DNA of 64,000 nucleotides, taken from NCBI RefSeq assembly GCF_047971665.1, contig NZ_JBKEAA010000013.1, positions 43,755-107,754 on the forward strand. Direction: 5' to 3'. The DNA comes from Castellaniella sp047971665. GTDB lineage: Bacteria > Pseudomonadota > Gammaproteobacteria > Burkholderiales > Burkholderiaceae_B. The notes under the pieces are model-generated. The model ran no database searches and was not told the DNA's origin. It worked only from the letters and a program-made list of their open reading frames with translations. The translations under genes were made by a program, and so were the position numbers. Positions 41,918 through 52,303 of this stretch are shown piece by piece. Within the stretch, counting starts at the first letter, position 1, and each line of letters begins with the position of its first letter.

Positions 41918-42676
41918 ATGTCGTATCGGATGCCGGGATCGAGCGAGGCGCGCGTCGCCGGCTTCGATCCTCAGGTTCAGCCTGTTCTGCCTACCACGCC
42001 GTTGCCGCCGCTGTCGCCGGCCTGTCTCCGGCTCGATGTCATTCGCCAGGCATTCCGGCATCCGGCCGACTGGCAGGTCGAACCCCTGTTTGCTCAATCC
42101 TTCATCCCGGGCGGAGACTCATATGTCCGCGCGCGCCAGGCCGCTGTCCTGATGCCGCTGGTTCAGCGCGAGGCGGGACTGTACATGTTGTTCACCCGCC
42201 GCGCCGAACACTTGCACGACCATGCAGGGCAGATCAGTTTTCCCGGAGGGCGAATCGAATCCTCGGACAGCGGGCCGGTCGCGGCCGCCATCCGCGAGAC
42301 TCGTGAAGAAATCGGCGTCGAGTCACGCTTCATCGATATTTTCGGCACACAACCGACATTGCTGACCACGACGCAATTCCTGATGACGCCTGTGGTTGGC
42401 GAGCTGTTGCCGGGTTTCCGGATCCGGCCGGATGAAGCGGAGGTCGCCGAGGTCTTCGAGGTGCCGCTGGCCTTCCTGATGGACCCCGGCAGGCATGCGT
42501 TGCACCGAATGGAGTCTTCGCTGGGGCATGGGCGATGTTATTTCGCTATCCGCTGGCAGTCTCATTTCATCTGGGGCGCGACGGCGATCCTGATCCGCAA
42601 CCTGTACTATTTCCTGGCTGCGTCGCAAGGGATGGCGGTTCCGGGGACGGCGGCCGCCGGCAATCGCGGGACCTGA
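41918..42676 (+). CDS. nudL: CoA pyrophosphatase-like Nudix hydrolase
   Basis: A 252-residue Nudix protein of the NudL/YeaB group, expected to split CoA or its derivatives into 3',5'-ADP and phosphopantetheine. The Nudix box is GGRIESSDSGPVAAAIRET followed by REEIGV, preceded by the CoA-subfamily segment LLTTRR-like LFTRRAEHLHDHAGQISFPG. C-terminal FIWGATAILIRNLYYFLA fits. About 70 residues precede the usual start of the domain. It lies just after the rplS terminator. Confidence 0.87.
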   Translation: MSYRMPGSSEARVAGFDPQVQPVLPTTPLPPLSPACLRLDVIRQAFRHPADWQVEPLFAQSFIPGGDSYVRARQAAVLMPLVQREAGLYMLFTRRAEHLHDHAGQISFPGGRIESSDSGPVAAAIRETREEIGVESRFIDIFGTQPTLLTTTQFLMTPVVGELLPGFRIRPDEAEVAEVFEVPLAFLMDPGRHALHRMESSLGHGRCYFAIRWQSHFIWGATAILIRNLYYFLAASQGMAVPGTAAAGNRGT

Positions 42677-42753
42677 TTCACAGACACACTCGCAGGGCAG
42701 GCTGTTGAGGCCAGGTCGCGGAGGAATCCATTTTTCAGGCGGTGCGAACTTTG

Positions 42754-43656
42754 CTAATACCGCCTCGCCGCCTCGTTTTCTTCCAGGATGCGCATGTAGA
42801 GGGCGTGACGTTCTGTGCTGATGTCGCCCCGCTGGATGGCTGCCAGCACACCGCAGCCCGGTTCGTGGCGGTGCGTGCAGTTGTAAAAGCGGCACTCGGT
42901 GATCGGCGCGGCAAATTCCGGGAATCCTTGTTCGATGTCGTGAGCGGTCAGGTGCTGCAGGCCAAATGCCTGGAAACCGGGCGAGTCGATCAGGCCGCCG
43001 CCGCCTGGAAGAGGGTAGAGTTGCGTGCGTGTCGTGGTGTGACGGCCCGTGCCCAGTGCCTCGGAGTGCGCTTGGGTCGCCGCCAGTGCGTCGGGGACCA
43101 GTGCGTTGAGCAGGGTGGATTTGCCCATGCCGCTCTGGCCCAGCAGCAGGGTGAGGCGATCCTTCAGCCGGGGCGCCAGCCGGGTCTGGATCTGGTCGTT
43201 ATCCAGAGCGCTGAGCATGAGGACCGGCGTGCCCAGCACCTCGATCGTTGCCAGCCGCGCGCGGGCGGCGGCTGCGCCGGGCAGGTCGGCCTTGTTCAGG
43301 ATGATGAGCGCCGGGACCTCCGCGCCGGCGGCCGCCACCAGGGCGCGGCCGGTGAGGTCGTCGGAGAATTCAGGCTCGGGGGCCAGCACCAGGAGCAGCA
43401 GGTCGATGTTGGCGGCGAACTGCTTGCTGCGCTGAGCGTCGGATCGGTAGAACAGGTTGCGGCGCGGCAGGATGTCGAGGATGACCCCCTCCTGGCGGCT
43501 CTCGGGGCGCACGCGCACCTGGTCGCCCACGGCCGGGCCGGCCTTCTTTCCGCGCGTGTAGCACTGACGCTGGCCGCCCCCTTCGATTTCGACATCGTAG
43601 TGGCGTCCGTGGGCGGCGACGACGCGACCCCGCAGCGCGGCAGGTTCAGCCATCAT
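42754..43656 (-). CDS. rsgA: Ribosome small subunit-dependent GTPase
   Basis: A circularly permuted GTPase (300 residues) that checks late 30S maturation. Order: OB-fold (about 1-70), then G4 (LNKADLPG) ahead of G1 (LLGQSGMGKSTLLNAL) and G3 (LIDSPGFQAF), and a C-terminal zinc finger CRFYNCTHRHEPGCGV. The GTPase motifs are complete. Its start overlaps the end of the M48 protease gene by 11 bp, so the two are co-translated, an arrangement common in betaproteobacteria. Confidence 0.95.
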   Translation of the reverse strand: MMAEPAALRGRVVAAHGRHYDVEIEGGGQRQCYTRGKKAGPAVGDQVRVRPESRQEGVILDILPRRNLFYRSDAQRSKQFAANIDLLLLVLAPEPEFSDDLTGRALVAAAGAEVPALIILNKADLPGAAAARARLATIEVLGTPVLMLSALDNDQIQTRLAPRLKDRLTLLLGQSGMGKSTLLNALVPDALAATQAHSEALGTGRHTTTRTQLYPLPGGGGLIDSPGFQAFGLQHLTAHDIEQGFPEFAAPITECRFYNCTHRHEPGCGVLAAIQRGDISTERHALYMRILEENEAARRY

Positions 43657-44890
43657 GCAGATGCGCGATGCGCACAGGAGCTGGCGGATGGCTGTCGTAC
43701 CAGGCGGAATGGATCGGATCGGGTGTCAGGGTGGCGGCGTTGTCGTCGTAGAGCTTGACCAGCGCGCTGGACAGCGGCGCTGCGCCGCATTGTTGTACCG
43801 CATAGCGGTCGGCCTGGAATTCGTCGCGGCGTGACAGCAGGCTGACGATGGGCGCGGACCAGAATGTCAGGACCGGCAGCGCCAGCATGAACAGGACCAG
43901 CGCCAGTCCGTCGTTGGGGCGGCCCAGTTGCGGAATGACGCCCAGGCCGGTGTAGAACCAGAGTTGTGTGGACAGCCAGGCCAGCAGGTGCAACAGCACA
44001 CCGGCCGTCACGAAACTGACGATGATGCGCTTGAGAATATGACGGTGGGCGAAATGCCCCAGTTCGTGAGCCAGGACGGCTTCGACCTCATCGGTGTTCA
44101 GGTGTGCCAGCAGCGTATCGAAGAACACGATGCGGCGATGGCGGCCAAAGCCGGTGAAATAGGCGTTGCCGTGGGCGGACCGCCGCGACCCGTCCATGAC
44201 GAACAGCCCCGACAGGCCGAAATGGCAGCGTCTGGCCAGGGCGTGGATGCGTTGGCCAAGCTCGGGATCGTCCAGTGGGGTGAAGCGGTTGAACAGCGGT
44301 GCGATGAAGCTGGGATACAGCCACAGGACCAGCAGGTTGAAGCCGACCCAGACGCCCCAGGCCCACCAGGCCCAGTCGGTGCCGGCCGATTGCATGATCC
44401 ACAGGATGGCGGCCAGCAGCGGAACTCCCAGCACCAGGGTGACGGCCAGCATCTTGAGTGCGTCGGTGATGAACAGGCGGGGCGTCATGCGGTTGAAGCC
44501 GAAACGGGCTTCCAGACGGAAAGTGCGCCAGGCAGAAAAGACCAGCCCGACCGCGCCCAGCAGGGCCAGCACAGCGCCCACCAGTGCCACCTGACGCCAG
44601 AGATCGGATTCAATGAGCCGACCCAGGGTCAGATCCAGGATCTGCAGGCCGCCCAGCAGTGTCAGGCCCAGCAGTACGCCGGCTTCGACGATGCGCTCGA
44701 TCATCGACAGCTGGCATCGGGCCACGGTGTAGTCTGCCGCGCGTTGGTGACTGTGCAGGCCGATCCGGTCGGCAAAGACAGCGGGGACCGCGTCGCGGTG
44801 CGCGAGCACATGGTTGATCTGGCGGCGTGCCAGCCAGTAGCGCAGGAGCAGATCGCCCACCAGGCAAATGAGAAACAGGAGGGTCAGCAT
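43646..44890 (-). CDS. M48-family membrane metalloprotease (Ste24-like)
   Basis: A 414-residue inner-membrane zinc protease. The N-terminal Ste24 domain has several membrane segments; the catalytic motif is VEAVLAHELGHFAHRH with the third zinc ligand Glu in SRRDEFQADRYAV. Preceding FVMDGSRRSAHGNAYFTGFG is a hallmark of CAAX-protease homologues. In bacteria these remove or degrade membrane proteins; the substrate is unknown. Start at 44890 begins the first membrane segment. It faces orn with about 55 bp between the starts. Confidence 0.92.
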   Translation of the reverse strand: MLTLLFLICLVGDLLLRYWLARRQINHVLAHRDAVPAVFADRIGLHSHQRAADYTVARCQLSMIERIVEAGVLLGLTLLGGLQILDLTLGRLIESDLWRQVALVGAVLALLGAVGLVFSAWRTFRLEARFGFNRMTPRLFITDALKMLAVTLVLGVPLLAAILWIMQSAGTDWAWWAWGVWVGFNLLVLWLYPSFIAPLFNRFTPLDDPELGQRIHALARRCHFGLSGLFVMDGSRRSAHGNAYFTGFGRHRRIVFFDTLLAHLNTDEVEAVLAHELGHFAHRHILKRIIVSFVTAGVLLHLLAWLSTQLWFYTGLGVIPQLGRPNDGLALVLFMLALPVLTFWSAPIVSLLSRRDEFQADRYAVQQCGAAPLSSALVKLYDDNAATLTPDPIHSAWYDSHPPAPVRIAHLHDG

Positions 44891-44945
44891 GTCTGTCCGG
44901 CCAATGTGCGAAAATCGGGTCTTTGGAACCTGAGGATTATAGGAT

Positions 44946-45491
44946 ATGGCCGCGAATGACCAGCGTCTGATCTGGCTGGACATGGAAATGTCGGGCCTGG
45001 ACCCCGAAAAGGAACGCGTCCTGGAAATCGCCATGATCGTCACCGAGTCCGACCTGACTCCCGTGGCGCAGGCGCCGGTGCTGGTGATCCGTCAGGATGA
45101 CGCCGTGCTCGATGGCATGGACAAATGGAATCGGTCCACCCATGGCAAGAGCGGCTTGATCGACAAGGTCAAGGCGTCAACGCTGACCGAATCGCAGGCC
45201 GAGGATATCCTGCTGGAATTCCTGGCGCCGCTGGTGCCGCCCGGCAAGTCGCCGATGTGCGGCAACACCATCGGACAGGACCGCCGCTTCATGGTGAAAT
45301 ACATGCCGCGGCTGGAGGCCTACTTCCATTACCGCAATCTGGATGTCAGCACCCTCAAGGAACTGTCCCTGCGCTGGCGACCCGAAGTCTATCGCAGCTT
45401 TGTGAAAGCCAGCAAGCACGAGGCCCTGGCCGACATCCAGGAATCGATCGACGAGCTCAAGCACTATCGGGAACATTTCATCCGGCTGTGA
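44946..45491 (+). CDS. orn: Oligoribonuclease
   Basis: A DEDDh 3'-5' exonuclease (181 residues) that finishes RNA decay by degrading di- to pentanucleotides, including pGpG. The acidic motifs are WLDMEMSGLDPEKERVLEIA, GNTIGQDRRFMVKYMP and KHEALADIQESIDELKHYR with the catalytic His. Length and sequence are typical. The rsgA-htpX-orn neighbourhood is conserved in betaproteobacteria. Confidence 0.97.
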   Translation: MAANDQRLIWLDMEMSGLDPEKERVLEIAMIVTESDLTPVAQAPVLVIRQDDAVLDGMDKWNRSTHGKSGLIDKVKASTLTESQAEDILLEFLAPLVPPGKSPMCGNTIGQDRRFMVKYMPRLEAYFHYRNLDVSTLKELSLRWRPEVYRSFVKASKHEALADIQESIDELKHYREHFIRL

Positions 45492-45555
45492 ACCGCGCCG
45501 GGCCGCTCGGGGAGACCCGGACGTCGTGTCATCCCCGTTTCTTCGGAGCCTTTCC

Positions 45556-45996
45556 GTGTTGTCCAATGGAGCCATCGCCGGTATCGGCACCGACCTGTTG
45601 CGGGTCGATCGCATCGAACGGATCTACGCGCGCCACGGCGAGCGCCTCGTGCATCGCATTCTGGGGCCTGACGAGCAGCTCGTGCATCGTCGCCGCCAGA
45701 CCCGCGACCCGCAGCGGGGCATTCGCTATCTGGCGACCCGGTTTGCAGCCAAGGAGGCTTTCTCCAAGGCTATCGGACTGGGCATCCACATGCCCATGAC
45801 CTGGTCTCGGGTGCAGATTCTGAACCAGCCCGGCGGGGCGCCTGAAATCCATCTGTCGGGCCCGCTGTCCGACTGGTACGTCACCCGTTTCGGTCGGGCG
45901 CATGTGTCCATGACCGATGAGGCCGACATGGTGGCGGCCTTCGTCCTCATCGAAACGCTGCCTGCCGGCCCGCATTCCAAGGAAAATACAGCATGA
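45556..45996 (+). CDS. acpS: Holo-[acyl-carrier-protein] synthase
   Basis: Transfers 4'-phosphopantetheine from CoA to ACP, 146 residues. The Mg-binding Asp is in IAGIGTDLLRVDRIERIY, the catalytic Glu-Lys in RFAAKEAFSKAIGLGI, with SMTDEADMVAAFVLIE at the end. GTG start at 45556 with GGAG seven bases upstream; the frame upstream to 45526 lacks similarity. ATGA overlap couples it to nagZ. Confidence 0.93.
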   Translation: MLSNGAIAGIGTDLLRVDRIERIYARHGERLVHRILGPDEQLVHRRRQTRDPQRGIRYLATRFAAKEAFSKAIGLGIHMPMTWSRVQILNQPGGAPEIHLSGPLSDWYVTRFGRAHVSMTDEADMVAAFVLIETLPAGPHSKENTA

Positions 45997-47069
45997 CCAC
46001 ACAACAGAACACGCACGCCGAGGCGTGCGCCGCCATGCCGCCCGGCCCTGTCATGGTGGATGTCGCCGGCCTGGAGCTGACGCAGGCCGAGCGTGCGCGA
46101 CTGCGTCATCCGCAGGTGGGTGGCGTGATTCTGTTCACGCGCAATTTTTCCGATCGCACCCAGCTTGCCGCGCTGTGCGCCGCGATTCACGATGCGCGCG
46201 ATGAACCCTTGCTGATTGCCGTGGACCACGAGGGTGGCCGGGTGCAGCGTTTCCGCGCCGATGGCTTTACGCCGCTGCCGGCGATGCGGGTCTTCGGCCA
46301 GTGGTACGACCGGGATCCTCAGGCGGCCTTACACGCGGCCACCGAGACCGGTTTCGTGCTGGCCAGCGAACTGCGGGCCTGCGGGGTGGATTTCAGCTTT
46401 ACGCCGGTGCTGGATCTGGATTACGGCGTCAGCCAGGTGATCGGCAACCGGGCCTTGCATGAGGATCCGGCCATCGTGGCACTGCTGGCCCGCGCGCTGG
46501 TTCAGGGCCTGTCACAGGCCGGCATGGCGGCCTGTGGCAAACACTTTCCCGGCCATGGCGCGGTGGCGGCCGATTCCCATCTTGCGATTCCCGTGGACGG
46601 GCGCGCGCTCAATGAGATCATGGACGCCGATGCGGCACCCTACCGCTGGCTGGGCGATCTGACGTTGCCGGCCGTCATGCCGGCCCATGTCATTTATCCC
46701 CAGGTGGCGCCCGAGCCGGCGGGATTCTCACGCCGCTGGGTGACCGACATCCTGCGCGGCCAGCTGGCCTACGACGGCGTCGTGTTCTCGGATGATCTCA
46801 CCATGGAAGGCGCGAGCGTGGCCGGCGACATCCGGGCCAGGGCCCGGGCCGCGCTGGCGGCTGGCTGCGACATGGTGCTGGTCTGCAACCGTCCCGATCT
46901 GGCCGATGAACTGCTGATGGCGCTGGCGGATCGTCCGTTGGATCCGGAGGCGGTACGCCGCATTCGCCGCCTGATGCCCGCACGCCCCGCGCCCGACTGG
47001 TCGCGGCTGTTGTCCGATCCGAGGTATCTCCGTGCCCGAAGCCTTCGATCTGAAAGCCTTTCTGTCTGA
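45993..47069 (+). CDS. nagZ: Beta-N-acetylhexosaminidase
   Basis: A family 3 glycosidase (358 residues) removing N-acetylglucosamine from muropeptides during wall recycling in the cytosol. Motifs: VDHEGGRVQRFRADGFTPLP, ACGKHFPGHGAVAADSHLAI with the catalytic His and Asp on the flexible loop, and the nucleophile Asp in VVFSDDLTMEGAS. No signal peptide. It overlaps acpS by 4 bp and uvrC by 38 bp. It processes products made by enzymes such as MltB, also in this window. Confidence 0.94.
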   Translation: MTTQQNTHAEACAAMPPGPVMVDVAGLELTQAERARLRHPQVGGVILFTRNFSDRTQLAALCAAIHDARDEPLLIAVDHEGGRVQRFRADGFTPLPAMRVFGQWYDRDPQAALHAATETGFVLASELRACGVDFSFTPVLDLDYGVSQVIGNRALHEDPAIVALLARALVQGLSQAGMAACGKHFPGHGAVAADSHLAIPVDGRALNEIMDADAAPYRWLGDLTLPAVMPAHVIYPQVAPEPAGFSRRWVTDILRGQLAYDGVVFSDDLTMEGASVAGDIRARARAALAAGCDMVLVCNRPDLADELLMALADRPLDPEAVRRIRRLMPARPAPDWSRLLSDPRYLRARSLRSESLSV

Positions 47070-48855
47070 CCTGCCACACCTGCCGGGGGTCTATCGGCAT
47101 CTCGACGCTCAGGGTGAAGTCCTGTACGTCGGCAAGGCGCGCGACCTGAAGCGCCGCGTCAGCTCTTATTTCCAGAAAGCCGGGCATGGTCCGCGCATCG
47201 AGCACATGCTGGCGCGAGTTGTGCGGACCGAGATCACGGTCACGCGCACAGAGGCCGAGGCGCTGATCCTGGAAAACAATCTGATCAAGCGCCTCAAACC
47301 CCGCTACAACATTCTTTTCAGAGACGACAAGTCCTACCCCTACCTGCATCTGACGGCGCACGAGGCCGCGCGCATCGTGTATTACCGGGGCAGCACGCAT
47401 GGTCCGGGCCGGTTCTTCGGGCCTTATCCCAACTCCTGGGCGGTGCGCGAGACCATCCAGATCCTGCAGCGGGTCTTTCGCCTGCGCACCTGTGAGGACA
47501 GCGTCTACGCGCATCGCACGCGTCCGTGCCTGCTCCACCAGATCGGCCGCTGCTCGGCGCCCTGCGTCAATCTGATCTCGCCCGAGGACTACCGGGCCGA
47601 TGTCGAACGCGCCATCCGTTTTCTGGAAGGCCGGGCCAGCGAGATGCTGGAAGAGATCGAGCGGCGCATGACCGCCGCCGCCGGGCGCCAGGATTTCGAG
47701 CAGGCCGCCGCGTTGCGCGACCAGATGCGCGCGCTGGCAAAGGTCCTGCAGCAGCAGACCATGGAGCAGGTGGGCGACGACAGTGCCGACATCATCGCGG
47801 TGGAACTGGCTGGCGGGCGCGTCTGCGTCAATCTGGCGATGGTGCGCGCTGGCCGCCACCTGGGCGACAAGCCGCTGTTTCCCACCCAGGCGCAGGATGA
47901 ATCCGCCGAGGAGGTGCTGAGCGCCTTCGTGGCGCAGCACTATGCCGACAATCCCGCGCCGCCCGTGCTGGTGTGTTCGCACCCCCTGTCCGATCCCGAT
48001 CTGGCCGTGCTGCTGGCCGAGCAGCACGGCCATCGCATCCGCGTCCTGACCCGGCCGCAGGGGGCGCGGCGCGCCTGGCTGGCCCAGGCGCAGCGCAACG
48101 CCCAGATGGCGCTGGCGCAGCGCCTGTCCGAATCCAGTGCGCGCGAGGCGCGTACGCGGGCCCTGGCCGTCGAGCTGGACCTGGATACGGATGATGATGT
48201 GCTCGACGCGCTGCATATCGAATGTTTCGACATCAGCCACACGGCAGGCGAGGCGACCCAGGCATCCTGTGTGGTCTATCGGCATCATGCCATGCAGTCG
48301 TCGCTGTATCGGCGCTTCAATATCGCGGGCATCGAGCCGGGTGACGACTATGCGGCCATGCGTCAGGCATTGACGCGGCGCTATGCCCGGGTGGCCGACG
48401 GCGAGGCCGAGATGCCCGATGTGGTGCTCATCGATGGAGGCGAGGGCCAGGTCGGGGTCGCGCATCAGGTCTTTGTCGAACTGGGCCTGGACGTCAGCCG
48501 TATCGTCGGGGTCAAGAAGGGCGACCACCGCAAGATCGGCCTCGAGACCCTGGTGTTTGTCGATGGACGGCCCCCGGTGGCCCTGGGCGTCGAGTCTGCG
48601 GCGCTGATGCTGGTCGCGCAGATCCGCGACGAGGCTCACCGTTTTGCCATCACCGGCATGCGCGCCAAGCGGGCCAAGGCGCGCAATGTCTCGCGGCTGG
48701 AGGACATCGAAGGCGTGGGACGGCAGCGGCGCCGGAACCTGCTGGCCCGCTTCGGCGGCTTCAGTGGCGTCGTGGATGCCAGCATCGATGAATTGCGTGG
48801 CGTCGAGGGCATTTCCGAGGCGCTGGCCGAGCGCATCTATCATGCGCTGCGGTGA
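47032..48855 (+). CDS. uvrC: Excinuclease ABC subunit C
   Basis: Makes both cuts in nucleotide excision repair. The 607 residues show an N-terminal GIY-YIG nuclease (LPGVYRHLDAQGEVLYVGKA, with Arg in RDLKRRVSSYF), the cysteine block RPCLLHQIGRCSAPC, a UVR domain around residues 205-240 for UvrB contact, the RNase H-like second nuclease with ECFDISHTAGEATQAS, and C-terminal helix-hairpin-helices (LEDIEGVGRQRRRNLLARFG). GTG start inside the end of nagZ with GAGG upstream. Confidence 0.96.
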   Translation: MPEAFDLKAFLSDLPHLPGVYRHLDAQGEVLYVGKARDLKRRVSSYFQKAGHGPRIEHMLARVVRTEITVTRTEAEALILENNLIKRLKPRYNILFRDDKSYPYLHLTAHEAARIVYYRGSTHGPGRFFGPYPNSWAVRETIQILQRVFRLRTCEDSVYAHRTRPCLLHQIGRCSAPCVNLISPEDYRADVERAIRFLEGRASEMLEEIERRMTAAAGRQDFEQAAALRDQMRALAKVLQQQTMEQVGDDSADIIAVELAGGRVCVNLAMVRAGRHLGDKPLFPTQAQDESAEEVLSAFVAQHYADNPAPPVLVCSHPLSDPDLAVLLAEQHGHRIRVLTRPQGARRAWLAQAQRNAQMALAQRLSESSAREARTRALAVELDLDTDDDVLDALHIECFDISHTAGEATQASCVVYRHHAMQSSLYRRFNIAGIEPGDDYAAMRQALTRRYARVADGEAEMPDVVLIDGGEGQVGVAHQVFVELGLDVSRIVGVKKGDHRKIGLETLVFVDGRPPVALGVESAALMLVAQIRDEAHRFAITGMRAKRAKARNVSRLEDIEGVGRQRRRNLLARFGGFSGVVDASIDELRGVEGISEALAERIYHALR

Positions 48856-48923
48856 CCTGCGCGGCGGGTGACGATCCGCCGCCCGGACGGCGGACGATTC
48901 CTTAGGGTAGTATTACGCCTATC

Positions 48924-49493
48924 ATGCCGTTCAACGTCCCCATCGCTCTGACCTGGCTGCGCATTGCCATGATCCCCCTGGTCGTGGGGCTGTACTATCT
49001 GCCGTCCGAGTGGACGGGATCGGGCTGGCGCGATACGGCCGCGGCACTGGCCTTCATTGTGGCTGCGGTCACGGACTGGCTGGATGGCTGGCTGGCGCGG
49101 CGCTGGAATCAGACGTCGGCCTTCGGGGCGTTCCTGGATCCGGTGGCCGACAAACTGATGGTCTGCGCGGCGCTGCTGATCCTGCTGAATCTGGGCCGTG
49201 TCGACTCGCTGATCGCGCTGGTGATCATCGGCCGCGAAATCACCATTTCCGCCTTGCGCGAATGGATGGCAAAGATCGGCGCCAGCAGCAGCGTGGCCGT
49301 CCACTGGCTGGGTAAATTCAAGACCGCGGCACAGATGATCGCCATCCCGTGCCTGTTGTACTGGCATCCCCTCGAAGGGATATCCACCCGCATCGTCGGT
49401 CAGGTCCTGATCGTGATCGCCGCCGTGCTGACGGTCTGGTCCATGTGCTACTACCTGAAAAAGGCCTGGCCGGAAATCCGTGACCGGGCCTGA
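48924..49493 (+). CDS. pgsA: CDP-diacylglycerol--glycerol-3-phosphate 3-phosphatidyltransferase
   Basis: Makes phosphatidylglycerol phosphate, the first step to PG and cardiolipin, in the inner membrane; 189 residues. The CDP-alcohol transferase signature D-G-x2-A-R-x8-G-x3-D-x3-D is complete in DGWLARRWNQTSAFGAFLD followed by PVADK. Start MPFNVPIALTWLRIAMIPL is typical. The uvrC-pgsA pairing is widespread in proteobacteria. It converges with queF. Confidence 0.96.
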   Translation: MPFNVPIALTWLRIAMIPLVVGLYYLPSEWTGSGWRDTAAALAFIVAAVTDWLDGWLARRWNQTSAFGAFLDPVADKLMVCAALLILLNLGRVDSLIALVIIGREITISALREWMAKIGASSSVAVHWLGKFKTAAQMIAIPCLLYWHPLEGISTRIVGQVLIVIAAVLTVWSMCYYLKKAWPEIRDRA

Positions 49494-49519
49494 TCGACAC
49501 ACGCGCCGATGTCTGCTGC

Positions 49520-50350
49520 CTATTGCCGCAGGGTGCGCGATTTGCTGATGTCGGTGGGCTGGTGGCTGGCGCGCCAGGGATTGATGTCCAGTCCGCCGCG
49601 CCGGGTATAGCGCGCATAGACCAGCAGTTCCTCGGGCGCGCAGCGCTGCATGATTTCCCCGTAGATCTTTTCCACGCACAGCTCGTGGAATTCCTGGTGA
49701 TGGCGCAGCGATACGATGTAGCGCAGCAGCCCGGCGTGATCGATGCGCGGGCCGGCATAGCGGATCTGCAGACTGGCCCAGTCCGGCTGTCCGGTGACCG
49801 GGCAATTGGATTTCAGCAACTCGGAGACCAGGATTTCGCGCACGAAGGGGGCGGGTTCCGACAGCACCAGATGGTCGGGTCGGGGGCTCCGGTCAGGCTC
49901 GAAATCCAGGTCCTGATCGTCGATGGAGGTGCCGCGCAACGGCACGCAGCTGAGCTCGAAGGCGGGCCGCACCGAAAGCATCTCGACATGCACGGGTTTG
50001 CCGCAGACGCGGGACAGATCGGTGTGCAGGCGCTGACGGATGATGTCGGCGTGTTCGAAGCGTTCTTCGTTGTAGCTGTTCAGATAGAGTTTGAATGATT
50101 TGGACTCGATCAGGTTGTCGCTGTCCATCGGGATGGTGAAACGGCCGATCGCTACGATCGGCTTGCCCTTGTCATTCAGCCAGGACAGCTCATAGGCGTT
50201 CCAGATATCGGCGCCATGGACGGCCAGGGGCAGTGTCCGCCCGGCGCGGGTGTCGGCTCGGGCGATCGGGAACAGCAGAGTCGGATCGTAGTGTGTCGGT
50301 CCCGGGGTGGCGCGCCCCAGCGGACTGGCGGAAAGAGAATCTGGATGCAT
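49520..50350 (-). CDS. queF: NADPH-dependent 7-cyano-7-deazaguanine reductase
   Basis: Reduces preQ0 to preQ1 in queuosine synthesis for tRNA; 276 residues of the long, two-domain YqeF form. The NADPH motif ESKSFKLYLNSYNEERF lies in the N-terminal half, and the catalytic Cys forming the thioimide is in LLKSNCPVTGQPDWAS, with Glu in HHQEFHELCVEKIY in the C-terminal half. The N terminus (LSASPLGRATPGPTHYDPTL) is typical. A 320-bp AT-rich gap separates its start from aceA. Confidence 0.95.
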   Translation of the reverse strand: MHPDSLSASPLGRATPGPTHYDPTLLFPIARADTRAGRTLPLAVHGADIWNAYELSWLNDKGKPIVAIGRFTIPMDSDNLIESKSFKLYLNSYNEERFEHADIIRQRLHTDLSRVCGKPVHVEMLSVRPAFELSCVPLRGTSIDDQDLDFEPDRSPRPDHLVLSEPAPFVREILVSELLKSNCPVTGQPDWASLQIRYAGPRIDHAGLLRYIVSLRHHQEFHELCVEKIYGEIMQRCAPEELLVYARYTRRGGLDINPWRASHQPTDISKSRTLRQ

Positions 50351-50536
50351 GTCGTCTTGCGTGTAACGGTCTGATGCGCCCTGGAATGCAGGCGGGCTTT
50401 CTCATTCTACCGGTTTGGTCATTTTCTTCCGTTTTTTCACATGATGATATTTTCTTTTCATGATATGAAAATTAAATGCTGCGCTGCGTCTTTTTGATTT
50501 TCATTTTAAGAAATGTATTTTCATAACATGGAATAT

Positions 50537-50589
50537 AAATTTTATATCTTTGATTTATAAGGTAGAAATTTTATATCTTATATAAGATA
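50537..50589. promoter_or_regulatory. AT-rich aceA leader with 14-mer direct repeat and 16-bp palindrome
   Basis: The queF-aceA gap (50351-50670) turns very AT-rich from about 50400. The 14-mer AAATTTTATATCTT occurs at 50537-50550 and 50566-50579, 29 bp apart, and the second copy runs into a perfect palindrome TATCTTATATAAGATA (50574-50589). It ends about 80 bp before the aceA ATG. The layout suggests two operators for a regulator of the glyoxylate shunt, overlapping the promoter. No other feature was seen in the gap. Confidence 0.5.
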
Positions 50590-50670
50590 GAAGTGCTGTG
50601 TGCGGCGCATCAACGGCGTAGACTGTATTCCATCGACGAAACGGTTTTCTTCTCTCTTAGGAGCCTCATC

Positions 50671-51990
<1,320 letters not shown>

Positions 51991-52081
51991 TCACGACGAT
52001 TTGAGAGAGGACGGGTGACGGGAGAATCCAGGCGCTCTCCATGAGCGGCCTGGAGGAGAGGCGTCACTCGTGATGTGCTTT

Positions 52082-52110
52082 CGGGAAGGCCTGTGCCTTC
52101 CCGTTTTTTT
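52082..52110 (+). terminator. Rho-independent terminator after aceA
   Basis: The arms CGGGAAGGC (52082-52090) and GCCTTCCCG (52095-52103) pair perfectly around CTGT and are followed by seven T residues. It is 91 bp after the aceA stop. Confidence 0.93.
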
Positions 52111-52255
52111 ATCATCGGCGGCTGTTTTGCGACAGAGGCCGCCTGTTGTTGTCCGTCTTTCCCGGGAAAATCGCCGGAGATCTCCGCCAGTGTTGTAAAA
52201 ATGTTTAATCTTCAATAGATTCTCTGCCGGCAAGCCGGCGGCCCGGTGCGCGTTG

Positions 52256-52269
52256 TTGATATACATCAA
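52256..52269. promoter_or_regulatory. FNR/ANR box ahead of the CcoI-like gene
   Basis: TTGAT-ATAC-ATCAA is a perfect match to the FNR/ANR consensus TTGAT-N4-ATCAA, centred at 52262.5. A TATAGT hexamer lies at 52292-52297; with the usual class II spacing of -41.5 the transcript would begin at about 52304, which is the A of the ATG. The cbb3 assembly genes thus look anaerobically activated by FNR, whose gene is at 58884-59657. The rest of the 313-bp gap holds the aceA terminator. Confidence 0.88.
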
Positions 52270-52303
52270 GGTTCACGCCTGGCCGGCTGACTATAGTTCC
52301 TTT

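Noticed and set aside
46798..48843. A 681-codon minus-strand frame over uvrC
   Set aside because: It mirrors the uvrC codons; composition and lack of a ribosome site show it is not a gene.
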